NCBI GenBank assembly: GCA_015039365.1
Contig: WION01000467.1
Location: 1 to 41,371 of the forward strand
Reading direction: 5' to 3'
Origin: Amanita rubescens
Lineage: Eukaryota > Basidiomycota > Agaricomycetes > Agaricales > Amanitaceae
DNA: 41,371 bases
Of the stretch, positions 1 through 10,505 are shown piece after piece. Below the pieces are notes generated by a model. The model was not told where the DNA came from. It made no database searches and was given only the letters and a program-made list of their open reading frames with translations. A program made the position numbers and the translations under genes. Position 1 is the first letter of the stretch. Every line of letters begins with the position of its first letter.

Positions 1-2
1 GC

Positions 3-2192
3 GGGCTCGTCCCCGAGGAGTTATCAGCCCACTTGAGTGATAATCTCGTGGCTAAATCTGGGGCCGACCTGGAGGGCGGGTCTCTCGTCCGCCGCCCCGA
101 CCTAAGCCGACTACAACAACATGAGTCGAGCGACGACGAGGCCCAACTGGGACCCCGTGATAACCAACTGAGTGAGGACGACTGCGAAGTTGAATACTTC
201 CCCACTCGGGCGAGCATCGAACCTCCTCGTTTACCTGAAATTGATACCAGTGATGACGAAGACCTCGTAGATGAATTATTAAGTAAACTACGAGACATAT
301 CTGATATGGAATATGAACCAATTCATGTTATGGCTGTCATACTAGAACTTGGAGACGAAGATACAAAAAAGGGAGCCTCGTCTCCTACTAGGCTAACTAC
401 CGAAATGGAGGGCGGGTCTATTTATGAACGAAAAGGAAAGAATGTTGACCCCCTCGAGACCGGTCCGCGCTACTCGGGCTTTAAGCCCAAACTGAAAAAA
501 CTTGAAAAAAAGAAAGCCTCGGAGTCTAACTCCCTGTTCCATCAGAGGCCTGAGCACTTCAGACGTGACGACTCGGAGAAGCCTGACGGCGGTTGGTTCC
601 GAGCTACAACTAAAAAAGCGGACCCTAGTCCACCTCCTTCCTCGAGTGACTCGGAGTCCGACGAAGGAAATGGGCACGGACCACCAAGTCCGCCGGGCCC
701 CGACTCTTCCGAAAATGAAAGCGATGACTCTTCCGTGTCGTCCAAGGCTTCGCCGAAGGGACGTAATCATAAGAAGGCGAAGAAAACGAGTATGAAAAAC
801 ATTAAGATGAAAGACCCGTTTGAGTATAACGGTACGGCGGACTTGGACATATTCGACCAATGGACGTTCGAGGTCGACACCTACTGCAACTGGTATGAGA
901 TTGGCCCTAGGACGTCGGTCCAGTTTATGGTGAAATGGAAGGGCGGGTCTGAGATGCCCGAGAATGGCGACAGACCGGACAAAAACGAGGAGCAGTTGCG
1001 ACTCACGTTCTGCAAGGACGTTGAGAAAACAGCCGAAGAAACGCCAGACGCAGTCGAACGTACCACAGAACGTACCACACTCCGCTCGAAAGATTTTAGT
1101 CGGGTCATCCCGAACCCTATCATTCTGACTGTCGACATGAATGGCCAGCCCATACATGCCTTGCTCGACACGGGCTCAATGGCTGATTTTATGTCTACCG
1201 CAGTTGTAGACCAGCTGAAACTTTCTCTCGTGGTTTCGGCTGGGCGGACCAACGTTCAGCTGGCCGTACACGGTTCACGTTCGAAAATTAGCTGTTCCGT
1301 AACTGTGAACTTCAAGTATCAGGGGATAAACGAGAAACGACGCTTCGACGTCATAAACCTGGACAGTTACGACATGATCCTGGGGACACCCTTCTTATAC
1401 CAGCACAAAGTTCTCATGGGCCTAAATCCCACGCGTGTGGTAGTTGGTTCTACAGAAGCCCTGGAAATGTGCGGCGACGAGATTGATTCTATTAGCTCCG
1501 CTGCAGCCGAGAGCGTCAGGGATGACTCACAGAAGTTGACTGATAGGCTCGCGGACGAGGCTCGTTTTGACAAGGAACCTAACATGGGCCTCTCCATGTT
1601 AGAGCTCGTTATGGAGGGCGTAAGAGAGATGGGACGACGCACCGAGATTGGTGACTCGGGCACATCCGGATTTGGCAAACCCATAGACCGGCCCGACATT
1701 GGTTACTCCCACGGCTGCCTAGCTACATCCACCACTAGACGCACGCGCGTTGAACTTGCCGAACAACTACACGGTGGTGACAGGACAAGGCTTACCAAAA
1801 GACTCATTCGAAAAGGCCCTCAAAAGCCATCAGATGGCACCCAGCCTACCGAGGCTCAAAAGCCGCACGCAAGCGGCACACAGGATGACTCGCCGAACGG
1901 CGCTGCCCGTGGACGCGGATGCTTTACAAGACAAAACCATACTCGTAGTGGCGCGGAGACGCTAATCGAGGTTGTGGACACGTGCGAGGACGAGACGGAT
2001 AAGTGGTCTAAGAGGTCCCTCGCCGAGCAGTCCAGACTTCCCGCGGACGTCGACGAACCACGCGCGCCTGGAGAGGATGACAACCGTGATGCCGACGATG
2101 GGAGTGGTCACCACCAAGATGTTATGATGAAGAAACCGTGTTTGCTTGCGGCAAGAAGGTTTGCAGGTTCAAACCTTGGAGGGCGAATGTAA
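3..2192 (+). mobile_element. Ty3/gypsy-type Gag-protease ORF, internally deleted, partial at left edge
   Basis: The frame is open from the window edge, so the true start lies outside. The first ~250 codons are acidic and Ser/Pro-rich. A Gag-like start follows at about nt 790-930 (KDPFEYNGTADLDIFDQW). The rest of Gag and the CCHC zinc knuckle are missing: the frame passes through a short charged linker into a retropepsin-like domain, with TVDMNGQPIHALLDTGS at about nt 1120-1180 (catalytic Asp at nt 1167-1169) and LGTPFLYQHKV at about nt 1380-1410. No reverse transcriptase or integrase follows. The family normally makes Gag capsid and a protease that cuts the polyprotein. The long open frame despite the internal loss suggests a recent or non-autonomous derivative. 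The last ~200 codons resemble nothing I recognise. Confidence 0.8.
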
Positions 2193-2423
2193 AGAATGAG
2201 GCCGCAAACACCGATATTAACTCGTAAGAGCCTTATCAGGCTCCTTGACTACATATATTTAGAATACTAGAGTACTTAAGCCGAGCTTGTACTCGTTACC
2301 GTAGGATTTCTCTAACCCTTTGACTACGCATCTCTACGCGTGATCTCTCTCTTTCTCTCTGGAATCCTCCGTTGGAGACATTACCTTTCGTGCTTACAGC
2401 TTCGATAGGCTAAGTCTTCACAG
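2193..2423 (+). repeat. LTR-like segment at the 3' end of the retroelement
   Basis: The stretch after the Gag-protease stop is non-coding. It has a TATA-like run (catatattta, about 2252-2261), a CT-rich tract (about 2340-2362) and ends near 2423 with a terminal CA, after which membrane-protein coding sequence starts at once. That is how the right end of an LTR looks. A second LTR is not in the window, so the boundaries are inferred. Confidence 0.45.
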
Positions 2424-3326
2424 GTATCCATGCCACGATTACACAATTCCATTATTCATTCGATGCAGCTGTATACGTACAAAATAATTCGTCAACTCTC
2501 GGCAACCAGACTTGCACCCTCAAGCCGCTATTGCTAAGCGTCAACGTAACGTACAATCGTGACGGATTTGTTACACTTGTACCCATGACTCGACAACTAC
2601 TCGACATTCCTGCCTATATGTCGATAATGGTTAACGCAGCACATGCGTTGGAGCAACACTTTGTCGATGCTCAGAGGATCTCCGGGAATAACATTATCGA
2701 TAGCATCAACCTACTAGTTGGCGAAAATCCCCCGTACTTGACCACGGAGCCCAGAGCACTTTTCAGAGATATATTGGTACGCATGCATTAGATGAAATCT
2801 TGCCGGGTTTTGACGTCACACGACAATAACTTTTCTGGTTGGTCACTAGGCCAACTACATCCGAGGCGTGTTTGAATATTCTGTCACGGTGCGTCCTGAC
2901 CCACTAAGCTAAAGCCAATGATGGACTATTATGCAGGCATTTCGAATAGCATTGTACGAGAACCGAGGTGGAACTCAGAATTACAGCTTAACGAAGAATT
3001 CGCCAGCTGTAGTCTGGGGTCAAGTCCCTGAACTTAGACTCATTATTATAATTTCGCCTTTGGCAATTATGATTACGACGATTTCCATTTTCCTATTCTC
3101 ACTCCGCAAGGCGCAAAATTTGACTTTGGACCACATCGCGTCTTTCGACCCTATGAACCCCCTCCACGTCATCGCCGCGTGCGGATCGGGGAACGTACAA
3201 ACTGTCGCGTTTCCAGGCTACAGCAAACATATCACCTCGTTTAGCAAGGATTTGGAGGTCCAGCTTCCCGAATGTCATGCCAGGAACGAGTCGGCAGGTT
3301 TTCAGTTTTTCCGTAGGAGACATTAG
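2424..3326 (+). pseudogene. 3' half of a membrane-protein gene, truncated by the LTR element
   Basis: Three exons can be read: about 2424-2776, 2850-2888 and 2937-3326, joined by introns 2777-2849 and 2889-2936. The protein shares its layout with the minus-strand gene at 30.0-32.3 kb: a beta-rich extracellular part (LLLSVNVTYNRDGFVTL here, ILNVSVTYNNTGYVTL there), a 13-codon middle exon (ANYIRGVFEYSVT here, AAYIQGVIEDEAT there), one membrane helix (LIIIISPLAIMITTISIFLF) and a cytosolic tail with SFDPMNPLHVIAACGSG. The 5' exons with the other membrane helices are absent and the LTR lies directly upstream, so this is a remnant. Function unknown. Confidence 0.75.
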
Positions 3327-3430
3327 GGGTGAATGTAATAATAATGGTCGTCAATGAAATGGACAAGAATGAGCGGTTATATTCATCCTAGGCCACGATG
3401 GGCCCGATCGCCGCTTGACCCGTTTGTGGA

Positions 3431-4328
3431 TCAGCCGGGAACGAGACGTGAGTTGGGGACAAGGGATGCTAATTTTCCTTTATAGTCATGTAGTTCATTG
3501 TTTCCAGAGCCACGGCACAGCGAGAGATATTGTAGCAAGGGCGATTCGAAGCGGGAAAGTATCCAAGAAATGGGAAATGAGATTTCAAGTTGTTTGAGAC
3601 GTGGAAGGCGTACAGGAAGACACGCGCGGGGAACAGCATAATAAAAAATAATCTTGACTGCAGTGATGCGTAGCTCCTCAACATTTTGAAGCTGAAGTAG
3701 AAAAGTTTCGAGTTCGTTGCCGCTAGCGAAGTCGAGACTGTGTAGGTCTATGCGGAGCTTGGTTAACTGAAACGTCCACTTTTCCAACATCCCTCTTCTC
3801 AGTATCTTTCACGTCCAGGTTTAGTTCAGTAAGGTACGGCGCAGTCCTGAATGCAGTACCGTACTTCTGAGTTGGGGGATAAGGACGCCCAACGATTGCC
3901 AGCGACTCGAGAATCGGCATCTTCTCCCTGTGTCCGACGAGATCGTTTATCATAGACGGGAATTTTATATCTAGATCTGACCTTTTCCAACGATCCGAAT
4001 ACGATAATAATATTTCCCATATTGTCATGTAATCGTTTGACGTTGATCCCAACACGCGAACGACAAGGGTGAGAGGTCGTTGTGCGGAGCGTTCAAGGTA
4101 TGTTGCACGTCGATCCATTTCCTCGATGTAACCAGCACTAGGGACGTAGAAGGGGGGCACGAAGGCAAGAGTGGACCATGAAGCCGGGTAGGACAAGAAT
4201 ACCTCTCTCCAGTGCTTGCAAACTTGTCCTACCGCCCAAGAAAACTTGTCAAAATGCAAGCGAGAGATGGGTTGATCACAGAGAATATCACATAGAATAT
4301 CAGTGGGTAGTCGCGTTCCGTCGCTCAT
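3431..4328 (-). pseudogene. F-box-like/LRR-type gene, frameshifted and 3'-truncated
   Basis: The ATG at 4328 opens an F-box-like start (LPTDILCDI, then FSWAVGQVCKHWREVFLSYP) with about four residues missing from the first helix compared with its paralogs. The frame runs to about 3790, then the homologous sequence continues in another frame (QLTKLRIDLHSLDF, FLLQLQNVEELRI) down to about 3480. There the similarity stops, at the point that is mid-protein in the 500-residue copies. It most resembles the copy at 11.8-13.3 kb (LLSYSDRWKR, KMPILESLAIV). F-box proteins recruit substrates to SCF ubiquitin ligases; this copy cannot make the full protein. Confidence 0.8.
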
Positions 4329-4757
4329 GTCGTGTAAAATTTAATTGGTGCTTTGAGCGTGACAGATGTCACATAAACCCTGAATCTTTGGTTTATTCGT
4401 GCGGCCGCCGGCCGCCCGTTATTATCGCGTGTCAGCGCCGCTATCAACATTTATCACTGTGGCCGCCAACGCACTTCCGGGAGCGTGGGATTAGCAGACG
4501 GCCCGTGACAGTTAGTCCGCGGCGTTATCAGCTTTCAATTAAGTCCCACCATTGCGCACGAAATAATTCCAATCTAGGGTAAAAGCAATGGGAGATAGAC
4601 TTCGGAGGACCTGCACTACAAATCCGATCAGCATGTTGGTTATAGGCTGCTGCGTAAGTTCCCCAAATAATCTTCCTTAACCCGCCGACCCGCCGTTCAT
4701 TGAATGTTATCTTACAAATATGCTAGCCCTCTTCACTGGTTGTCAACACTCCCCAGC
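4329..4757. other. Intergenic region between divergent F-box relic and P450
   Basis: No gene is visible. It holds a GC-rich near-palindrome around 4400-4418 (gcggccgccggccgc). It should contain the P450 promoter, but no clear TATA box is seen. Confidence 0.5.
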
Positions 4758-6807
4758 ATGTCTTGGCTGAGCGCCTCACAAACTATCGCCTTCCTCGCGA
4801 CCCTATCCATAACCACTTTCGCTTGTTTAAACAGCTTGCGTCAAACTTCGAGCTCCCTCTGCCTCCAGGACCACCTGGACATTGGCTCCGGGGCAACACG
4901 ATCCCGACGAAATTGTGAGCGAAAGAAACTCTCGGACCGAATCTCCTTCTGACTTCCTGCCCAGCGGGTACCGCAAGTTCGAAGAATGGACAAAAGAGTA
5001 TGGCCCGGTGTTCACACTGCGACGGGGGTCCCAAACCATCATCATCATAGGGCGCATCCAAGCTGCCATAGACATCATGGAGAAGGACGGCGCCCACACG
5101 ATGGATAGGCCACGGAGCATTGCTGCGGGGGAAACGCTAAGCGGTGGTATGCGAGTGCTAATGACACGACCTGGAGAGCGACACAAGAGGATGAGACGGT
5201 GAGTACAGTCCTGAACGCACAGAGATTCCACTCGTTTGACAGTCTCGGAACCAAACTTAGGGCGCTTCACGCGTATTTGCAACCCAAGCTGATAACTAAT
5301 TATGGTCCCATGATGGCAGGACTGGCAAAGCAGCTTATTTTTGATATCATGGAAGATCCAGTTCACCACCAGCACCATGTCAGAGTGTATGTATTCAACC
5401 TCGGATTTTGTCAGGTATACTTACAAATCGGTTAAGCTATTCCACCTCCGTTGTTACGCTTCTTTCGTATGGTGTTCTCCCAAGCGGACCCGACGATCCG
5501 GATATCCGGGCCACTGACGAATGCCAGTCATTCTTTGGCAAGAACTTACGACCGGGGTATTGGATGGTTGATTATTGGCCAATCCTTAGGCATGAAGATC
5601 CCTCCTATAATTCATTCATTTGGCTCATTATATATTTATAGGTACATCCCCGGATATCTCAAGGAACTGCAAGATGGACACCTAAAGGAGCTCGGTCTCT
5701 TCAAGAGGAAACTGCTTGAAGTCAAGGACAGACTGGTCTGTCTCGTTATTTCCCTCGCTATTCCCTCTTTTACTTATGATATACTAGGCACATGGGGAAG
5801 AAATCGCGAACTGCTTTGGTAAATATATCCTCGAGCATCAAGAAGATCTTGAATTGTCTGAGAATGAATCGTCTTACCTCGCTGGGAGTATGTACGGAGC
5901 TGGATCAGACACGACTGCGGCTGCAATTAGCATCACCGTCATGGCTGCGGCGTGTTACCCCGATGTGCAATGCTGGGTTCAGGAGGAATTGGATCAGGCC
6001 CTTGGAAAGGGTTGCGGTGCGTTCTATCATTGTCTCACTACCAGGAGCTCATTCCATCTTGAATCTTTGTAGCTCCTACATGTGCTGATATGGAGCTGTT
6101 ACCACGGACACACGCCTTTGTGCTTGAGACGTTCAGGTGGAGACCTGTTAGCGCTGGTGGTTCGTGACACGTTTTGGGCAAGTTCCACTGATACCTGATC
6201 GTCGTTCTGCAATGTCAGGTTTTGCTCACAAGGCAATGAAAGACATTATATGGGTAAGAACCCCCGTCAATTCCTCGTATCCAGGTCTCATCTGCTCTCA
6301 GGAAAATTACTGTATCCCGAAGGGAGCAACCATCTTTGGCAATACTTGGGCAATCGGACGGGATCCTGAATACTTCCCCGATCCTGAAAAGTTTGATCCT
6401 CGACGGTGGATAGACGAGGAAGGGAAGGTTAGGGAGGATTTGAAGATTTTCCCGTATGGATTTGGACGACGGTACGTCTCCAATCCAACTTTTGAGATGT
6501 ATGTTGATTTCGCTCGACATTACAGAGTCTGCCCGGGGCAGTACGTGGCCACCGCGTATGTTTCTCCATATCCTCATCTTTCTATAGCACCGGTTGCTTA
6601 TGAGTCACGGGTAGATCTGTATTCCTCAATATCTCACTCATTCTATGGGCCATGACGGTCAAATCCGATCCAACTTCTCCTATTGACCAATTGGCCTTTA
6701 CCGAATCGGTCAATGTCCACCCGTTGCCGTTCAAGGTCATCTTTGAACCTCGCGTGGCTGATTCATATGACGGGATCAAGGAATTGCTTGAGGCGTACGG
6801 TACCTGA
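4758..6807 (+). CDS. Cytochrome P450 monooxygenase, 11 exons, one frame break near the N-terminus
   Basis: Exons read as 4758-4914, 4965-5198, 5261-5386, 5437-5589, 5642-5735, 5788-6016, 6073-6159, 6219-6253, 6302-6471, 6526-6555 and 6615-6807, about 500 residues. Landmarks in order: N-terminal membrane anchor (SWLSASQTIAFLATLSITTF), proline hinge (LPLPPGPPGHW), I-helix AGSMYGAGSDTTAAAI with the AGxDTT oxygen-activation motif, K-helix ExxR (ETFR), FDPRRW, and the heme loop YGFGRR/VCPGQ split by the 6472-6525 intron, with the Cys ligand just after it. P450s use O2 and electrons from a reductase to hydroxylate lipophilic substrates at the ER; this one's substrate is unknown. The anchor and the proline hinge lie in different frames with no usable intron between them, so exon 1 carries a small indel or a sequencing error. 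The 5590-5641 intron starts with GC. Confidence 0.85.
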
Positions 6808-6997
6808 TCGTGACCGTAAAGCTGCAAGTGATTATGTTTTGAAAATGGACTTTTTTGTGTAAATTCGCACTGTGCTTCACGCCTTTCCCCCTGTGATCCT
6901 CGTGTATTTAATGTAGGAAACCATCCTATCTTATCGGTTATTTGTATAGTTTATCTTATCTTATCATCGGCGGCCAGCAGCTGAGCCTCAAACTTCC

Positions 6998-8216
6998 ATG
7001 ACCACACCCCTTCCGTCTCTGACCACAACGCAGGCGCACTTCCTCGCCCTTTTCTTTGCCTCCACGTACGTTGGCTCGCTCTACATTTCAAAGAGAACCC
7101 GTCTGGCGTTCTCCGCTAAACCGCTTGTGGCGAATGGCCGGTATCGACCAAAGGAAAACCACGAACGTTGGAGGGACGACGATGACGTGATACGCGCCAG
7201 GCTCATCGCGTGTACAGTTTCTACGACGCTGTGTGTTCTGACAGTGATTTTGGTTTACTGGAGAACCCTTGGGAAAGAGGTGAGCTTGCTTCCAATGCTA
7301 GCGCCTTGCCGCATATTCTTATTCGCGTTATACTAGAGTTTCCTAGATGCGATGGACGCGACCATGAAACGCCTCGGACTCGCAATGCACCCAACACGGT
7401 TGCATCTTACACCACACCTGATAACGCCGCTACTCTTCACTGGTCCGCTATATGCCATGTACCTCTCCGAAGCACTTCCTTTCATGTCCGACTGGTCCTA
7501 CGATATCGACGTCCACTGCAAGTTCTTCACGTGGCAGGGTGTCCGTAACTACATTATGGCAAGTCGCCTCTTTCCTTACTCGTAACCAACTGACCCTTTC
7601 TCTTTCTTGAGCACAGGCGCCAATCACCGAAGAACTCGTGTTTAGAGCCTGCATGTTGGCCATTTATAATCTCTCTGGAACATCTAGAACAAGAATGATA
7701 TTCCTCACGCCTCTATCGTTTGGATTAGGTCCGTTCCTCCTCTGTTGGTGTAAATGTTAACGCTTGCAACTTCGGAATAGCACACGTTCATCACGCCTGG
7801 GAAACATTCAACAAATACGGACGTGATACCGGTGCCGCGAAACGTGCCATCTTATCCTCCGGTTTGTCGCATTTCGCCGCCCATCTTTTCGTCTCTCAAC
7901 ACCCTACAGTCGTTCAGCTATTATATACCACCCTTTTCGGCACATACTGCGCATACCTCTTTCTCCGCACAGGGAGCATATTCCCCCCAATTTCTGCCCA
8001 CGCGTTTTGTAACGTGATGGGTTTACCAGAGCTTCGACAGGAGATGGGAATGTTTCCATCTAAGAAGTATTGTAAGTCTTACTATTGCGCGGTCATGTCT
8101 TGATGTATTCTGATCTGAAAATAGTAATTTTGTTTGCATATATCGCAGGTGTTGCCGGGTTTGTGAATAGAGTAGAACCATGGACGAGATCAACATATAG
8201 CATTTATTGGACGTAG
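6998..8216 (+). CDS. RCE1: CAAX prenyl protease 2 (type II CAAX endopeptidase, RCE1-like)
   Basis: Six exons (6998-7279, 7337-7558, 7617-7728, 7781-7861, 7910-8071, 8125-8216) give an uninterrupted 316-residue multi-pass protein, a normal length for RCE1. The family cuts the last three residues from prenylated CAAX proteins such as Ras and fungal mating pheromone precursors in the ER membrane. Catalytic signatures are present: APITEELVFRACM (EExxxR) at the start of exon 3, AHVHHAWE in exon 4 and SAHAFCNVMG in exon 5. Membrane helices flank these, the last being YLILFAYIAGVAGF. The 7559-7616 intron uses a GC-AG pair with an otherwise ideal donor (GCAAGT). The 48-nt intron 7862-7909 is a multiple of three, so retention would keep the frame; I splice it because the joined protein (SSVVQLLYTTLFG) fits the family better. 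The stop lies about 35 nt from the opposing shard at 8250. Confidence 0.9.
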
Positions 8217-8249
8217 GATTGAATTTACTGCTTGTTTTGGATACGCTAC

Positions 8250-8500
8250 TTGTTTTGTATATTCCTTTGTGAGGAGAGAATGAACAACTAGAAATACAGT
8301 ACAAAATGGATCCAATCAGGGTAATCGCTGTGGCGGTTGATTGAGGATAGGTCAGATACAAATCAGCCATTAGAGATGGAACGGGCCGATGGGCAACAGA
8401 GGTCCAGATGACAAAGGACACCATCCCGATTAAGAAGAGGAGCTGCACCACTAATACGACAAGCGGCGAGATGGGCGTGAAGCCCCAGAAAGTCCAGCGT
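8250..8500 (-). pseudogene. 5' shard of the membrane-protein family seen at 30.0-32.3 kb
   Basis: Read on the minus strand, the stretch encodes WTFWGFTPISPLVVLVVQLL, a membrane helix, then ADLYLTYPQSTATAITLIGS. This parallels the N-terminal helices of the minus-strand gene near 32.1 kb (ILALVFQFCLLIATISFLAW, then SLYPEYSTFLTLFGSIL). Similarity ends after GSILYCISS, and no later exon is found. It points tail-to-tail at RCE1. It could be a degenerate copy or part of a broken gene; function unknown. Confidence 0.5.
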
Positions 8501-9167
8501 GTGCATGATCTATGATTGAAATTTTAAATATAGAGATTCGTTCAAGGACACGAAGTTAAGCGTACCGGAGCTGTTCTACTTCCGAGGAATATCTGAGGGT
8601 ACTTCCAGAGTCACTGGGCCCTCGCTCCTCGTCTTTCGCCCTAAAAAAAACTTTGTCGTGGACTTGTTCCATTGCAGGAATCGGAAGGAGGGTAATGACA
8701 GTGGGGACTAACCTCGGAGGTAATAGGAATAACAATTGGGTCCAGGCGTGTCTTGCTTATAAGTATCCTAATACGTTTACCACGTTCAAAGTGATATGGC
8801 GCCCACATGGCAACCGGTATCGCTTTTGTATAATCTTGCCAATTTTCGCCTTTGTTAGCCGTCAGGAATTACAGCATAAGTACAAGGGCGAATGCACCGC
8901 CGAATCCAATTGTGCCATAGGTGGAGAAATGCCATCACGATTCGCGACCCTGATAATACATTTGATCTTGTTTACACGGCTCACGTTCTTTTGTTCTGCG
9001 TCGCTGGTAGTTTTTGGATTCTGGTATGTTTTGGTATGTCATGGCGCGTTTTACAAGATTCGAAACAAACAACATACGAACGAGCAAAAGGAGAATTGGT
9101 AGCGGCAGCGTGACTGGTGTCACATTGGCCGCAGCCGCTACGTGTACTCTACTACTACTCGACGGTC
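8501..9167. other. Intergenic region upstream of the dioxygenase gene
   Basis: A 149-codon open frame (8653-9102) shows no domain, no signal peptide and no match to anything else here, so I do not call it a gene. The dioxygenase promoter should lie in this interval, but no clear TATA box is visible. Confidence 0.4.
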
Positions 9168-10016
9168 ATGTTTGGCAAAATGTCCACCGTATCACCGCTA
9201 TTGGAACTGATGGACATGTTTCCATGGCTCACACGCAAATCCTCGTCAATTGCCAACCCAGCGCCATTCAATGATCCGAGCGAAGCCCCCATTTTCGACT
9301 TTTCCAATACATCGCTCGCACCAGATTACCCCGCGGGGCAGCGCTATGTCAAGATCTTGGACGGGGTGTTTACCCCTGAAGAGTGCAATGCTCTGGTCAG
9401 GTTCGCAGAGACTGGCGTTTTTGATCTCCATGGGAACGGCGACGTCGAAATGACGGGAGAGAACCCATGGAAGCAAGCAGCAATTCATTTCGGAATGGAA
9501 GAGCACCAGCAGCTGGTCGATACGAGGTACCGGAATAGCGAGAGGATACTCCGGTTTGACGAAGGCGTAGTGCAGTGGCTTTATGAGCGACTGAAGCCGT
9601 ACGTGCATGAGCTGGAGGAGATTAGGCCTGAGAGCGAATGGGAGCGAGTGGTCGGACGTCCCGGAGGACAACAGGAATGGCGGATGATTGGGCTCAATGA
9701 GCGGTTGAGCTTTTTGCGGTATGGACGCGGACATTTCTTCAAGGAGCACTGCGACGGGCAGGTCTCGCTACCGGATGGACGCCAGGGACGGGTGACGGTG
9801 CAAATCTACCTTGGCGGTGATGCAGAGGGCGGAGCTACGCGTATCTGGAGCAGGGACATGCGCCGTTGGCTTGATGTTGAGCCGAAGATTGGTCGTGCGC
9901 TTGTCTTTCAACAACGAGACGTTCTGCACAGCGGGCAGCCCGTTGTACGCGGCACCAAGCTAACTGTCCGCACGGATATCATGTTTCGCGCATCGCCTCA
10001 CTCCACCACAACTTGA
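9168..10016 (+). CDS. 2-oxoglutarate/Fe(II)-dependent dioxygenase, prolyl 4-hydroxylase alpha-subunit type
   Basis: An intronless 282-residue protein with the ATG at 9168; a second ATG at 9180 is possible, and the open frame upstream of 9168 has no ATG. The C-terminal half is a double-stranded beta-helix dioxygenase domain: iron ligands HxD in FKEHCDG (His194, Asp196) and the distal His in DVLHSGQ (His254), followed by KLTVRTD, whose basic residues are placed to hold 2-oxoglutarate. The N-terminal half has FTPEECNALVRFAE, typical of the prolyl 4-hydroxylase alpha-subunit fold. Such enzymes hydroxylate peptide prolines or small molecules; the substrate cannot be told here. There is no signal peptide, so a cytosolic enzyme is likely. 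All catalytic residues are intact. Confidence 0.85.
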   Translation: MFGKMSTVSPLLELMDMFPWLTRKSSSIANPAPFNDPSEAPIFDFSNTSLAPDYPAGQRYVKILDGVFTPEECNALVRFAETGVFDLHGNGDVEMTGENPWKQAAIHFGMEEHQQLVDTRYRNSERILRFDEGVVQWLYERLKPYVHELEEIRPESEWERVVGRPGGQQEWRMIGLNERLSFLRYGRGHFFKEHCDGQVSLPDGRQGRVTVQIYLGGDAEGGATRIWSRDMRRWLDVEPKIGRALVFQQRDVLHSGQPVVRGTKLTVRTDIMFRASPHSTTT

Positions 10017-10505
10017 TGATATCATGCTCCAACACTCTTGGGAAGGAAAGCGGTGAGTTTAGTGACACAGCGATATGATGGTGGAATAACTCAATGATGG
10101 AGATCGGTTGAGGTTAGGAGAAAGGACTTGCGATGGCTTGCTAAATCCAAATTGTCACATTGATTTATACGAAGGCTTAAAAGCTTTGACGTTCAAAATG
10201 AGTGGCGCAGATGTGACAACTGGTCACAGATGCCACGTGTCAGCTTGGAAATGTAACGCCAACTTTAGGAGTTACCAACTCACTCAAAATGAACAACGGA
10301 ACACAATTGTCCATTGATATTCTATGTGAAATAAGGTCGGTGTGATGTTCTTTGGCTTTTACGCCCGCCTTCGCGGCAAAACCCGCAACAACTAACTCAC
10401 GACGTCAGCACAGTATAGTCTAAACGGCAGCCCATAGAATTATGGACCACCGCCATTTTTATTTTACACAGTAGCGCGAAAAGAAACAATCGAAGAGTGT
10501 CCACG
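10017..10505. other. Intergenic region, no gene seen
   Basis: The 489 bases between two convergent genes hold only short open frames without recognisable features. Confidence 0.5.

Noticed and set aside
393..1157. A 254-codon minus-strand frame inside the retroelement
   Set aside because: It is antisense to the Gag-protease ORF, shows no domain and follows from the codon composition of the real frame.
4400..4418. GC-rich near-palindrome as a possible terminator or origin
   Set aside because: Short, single, and without the surrounding features such elements need; likely chance.
8653..9102. A 149-codon plus-strand frame upstream of the dioxygenase
   Set aside because: No recognisable motif, signal peptide or paralog; chance open frame in a non-coding interval.
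4758..10016. P450, RCE1-type protease and dioxygenase as a biosynthetic cluster
   Set aside because: There is no core synthase or synthetase, and RCE1 is a general protein-processing enzyme; nearness alone does not support a cluster.
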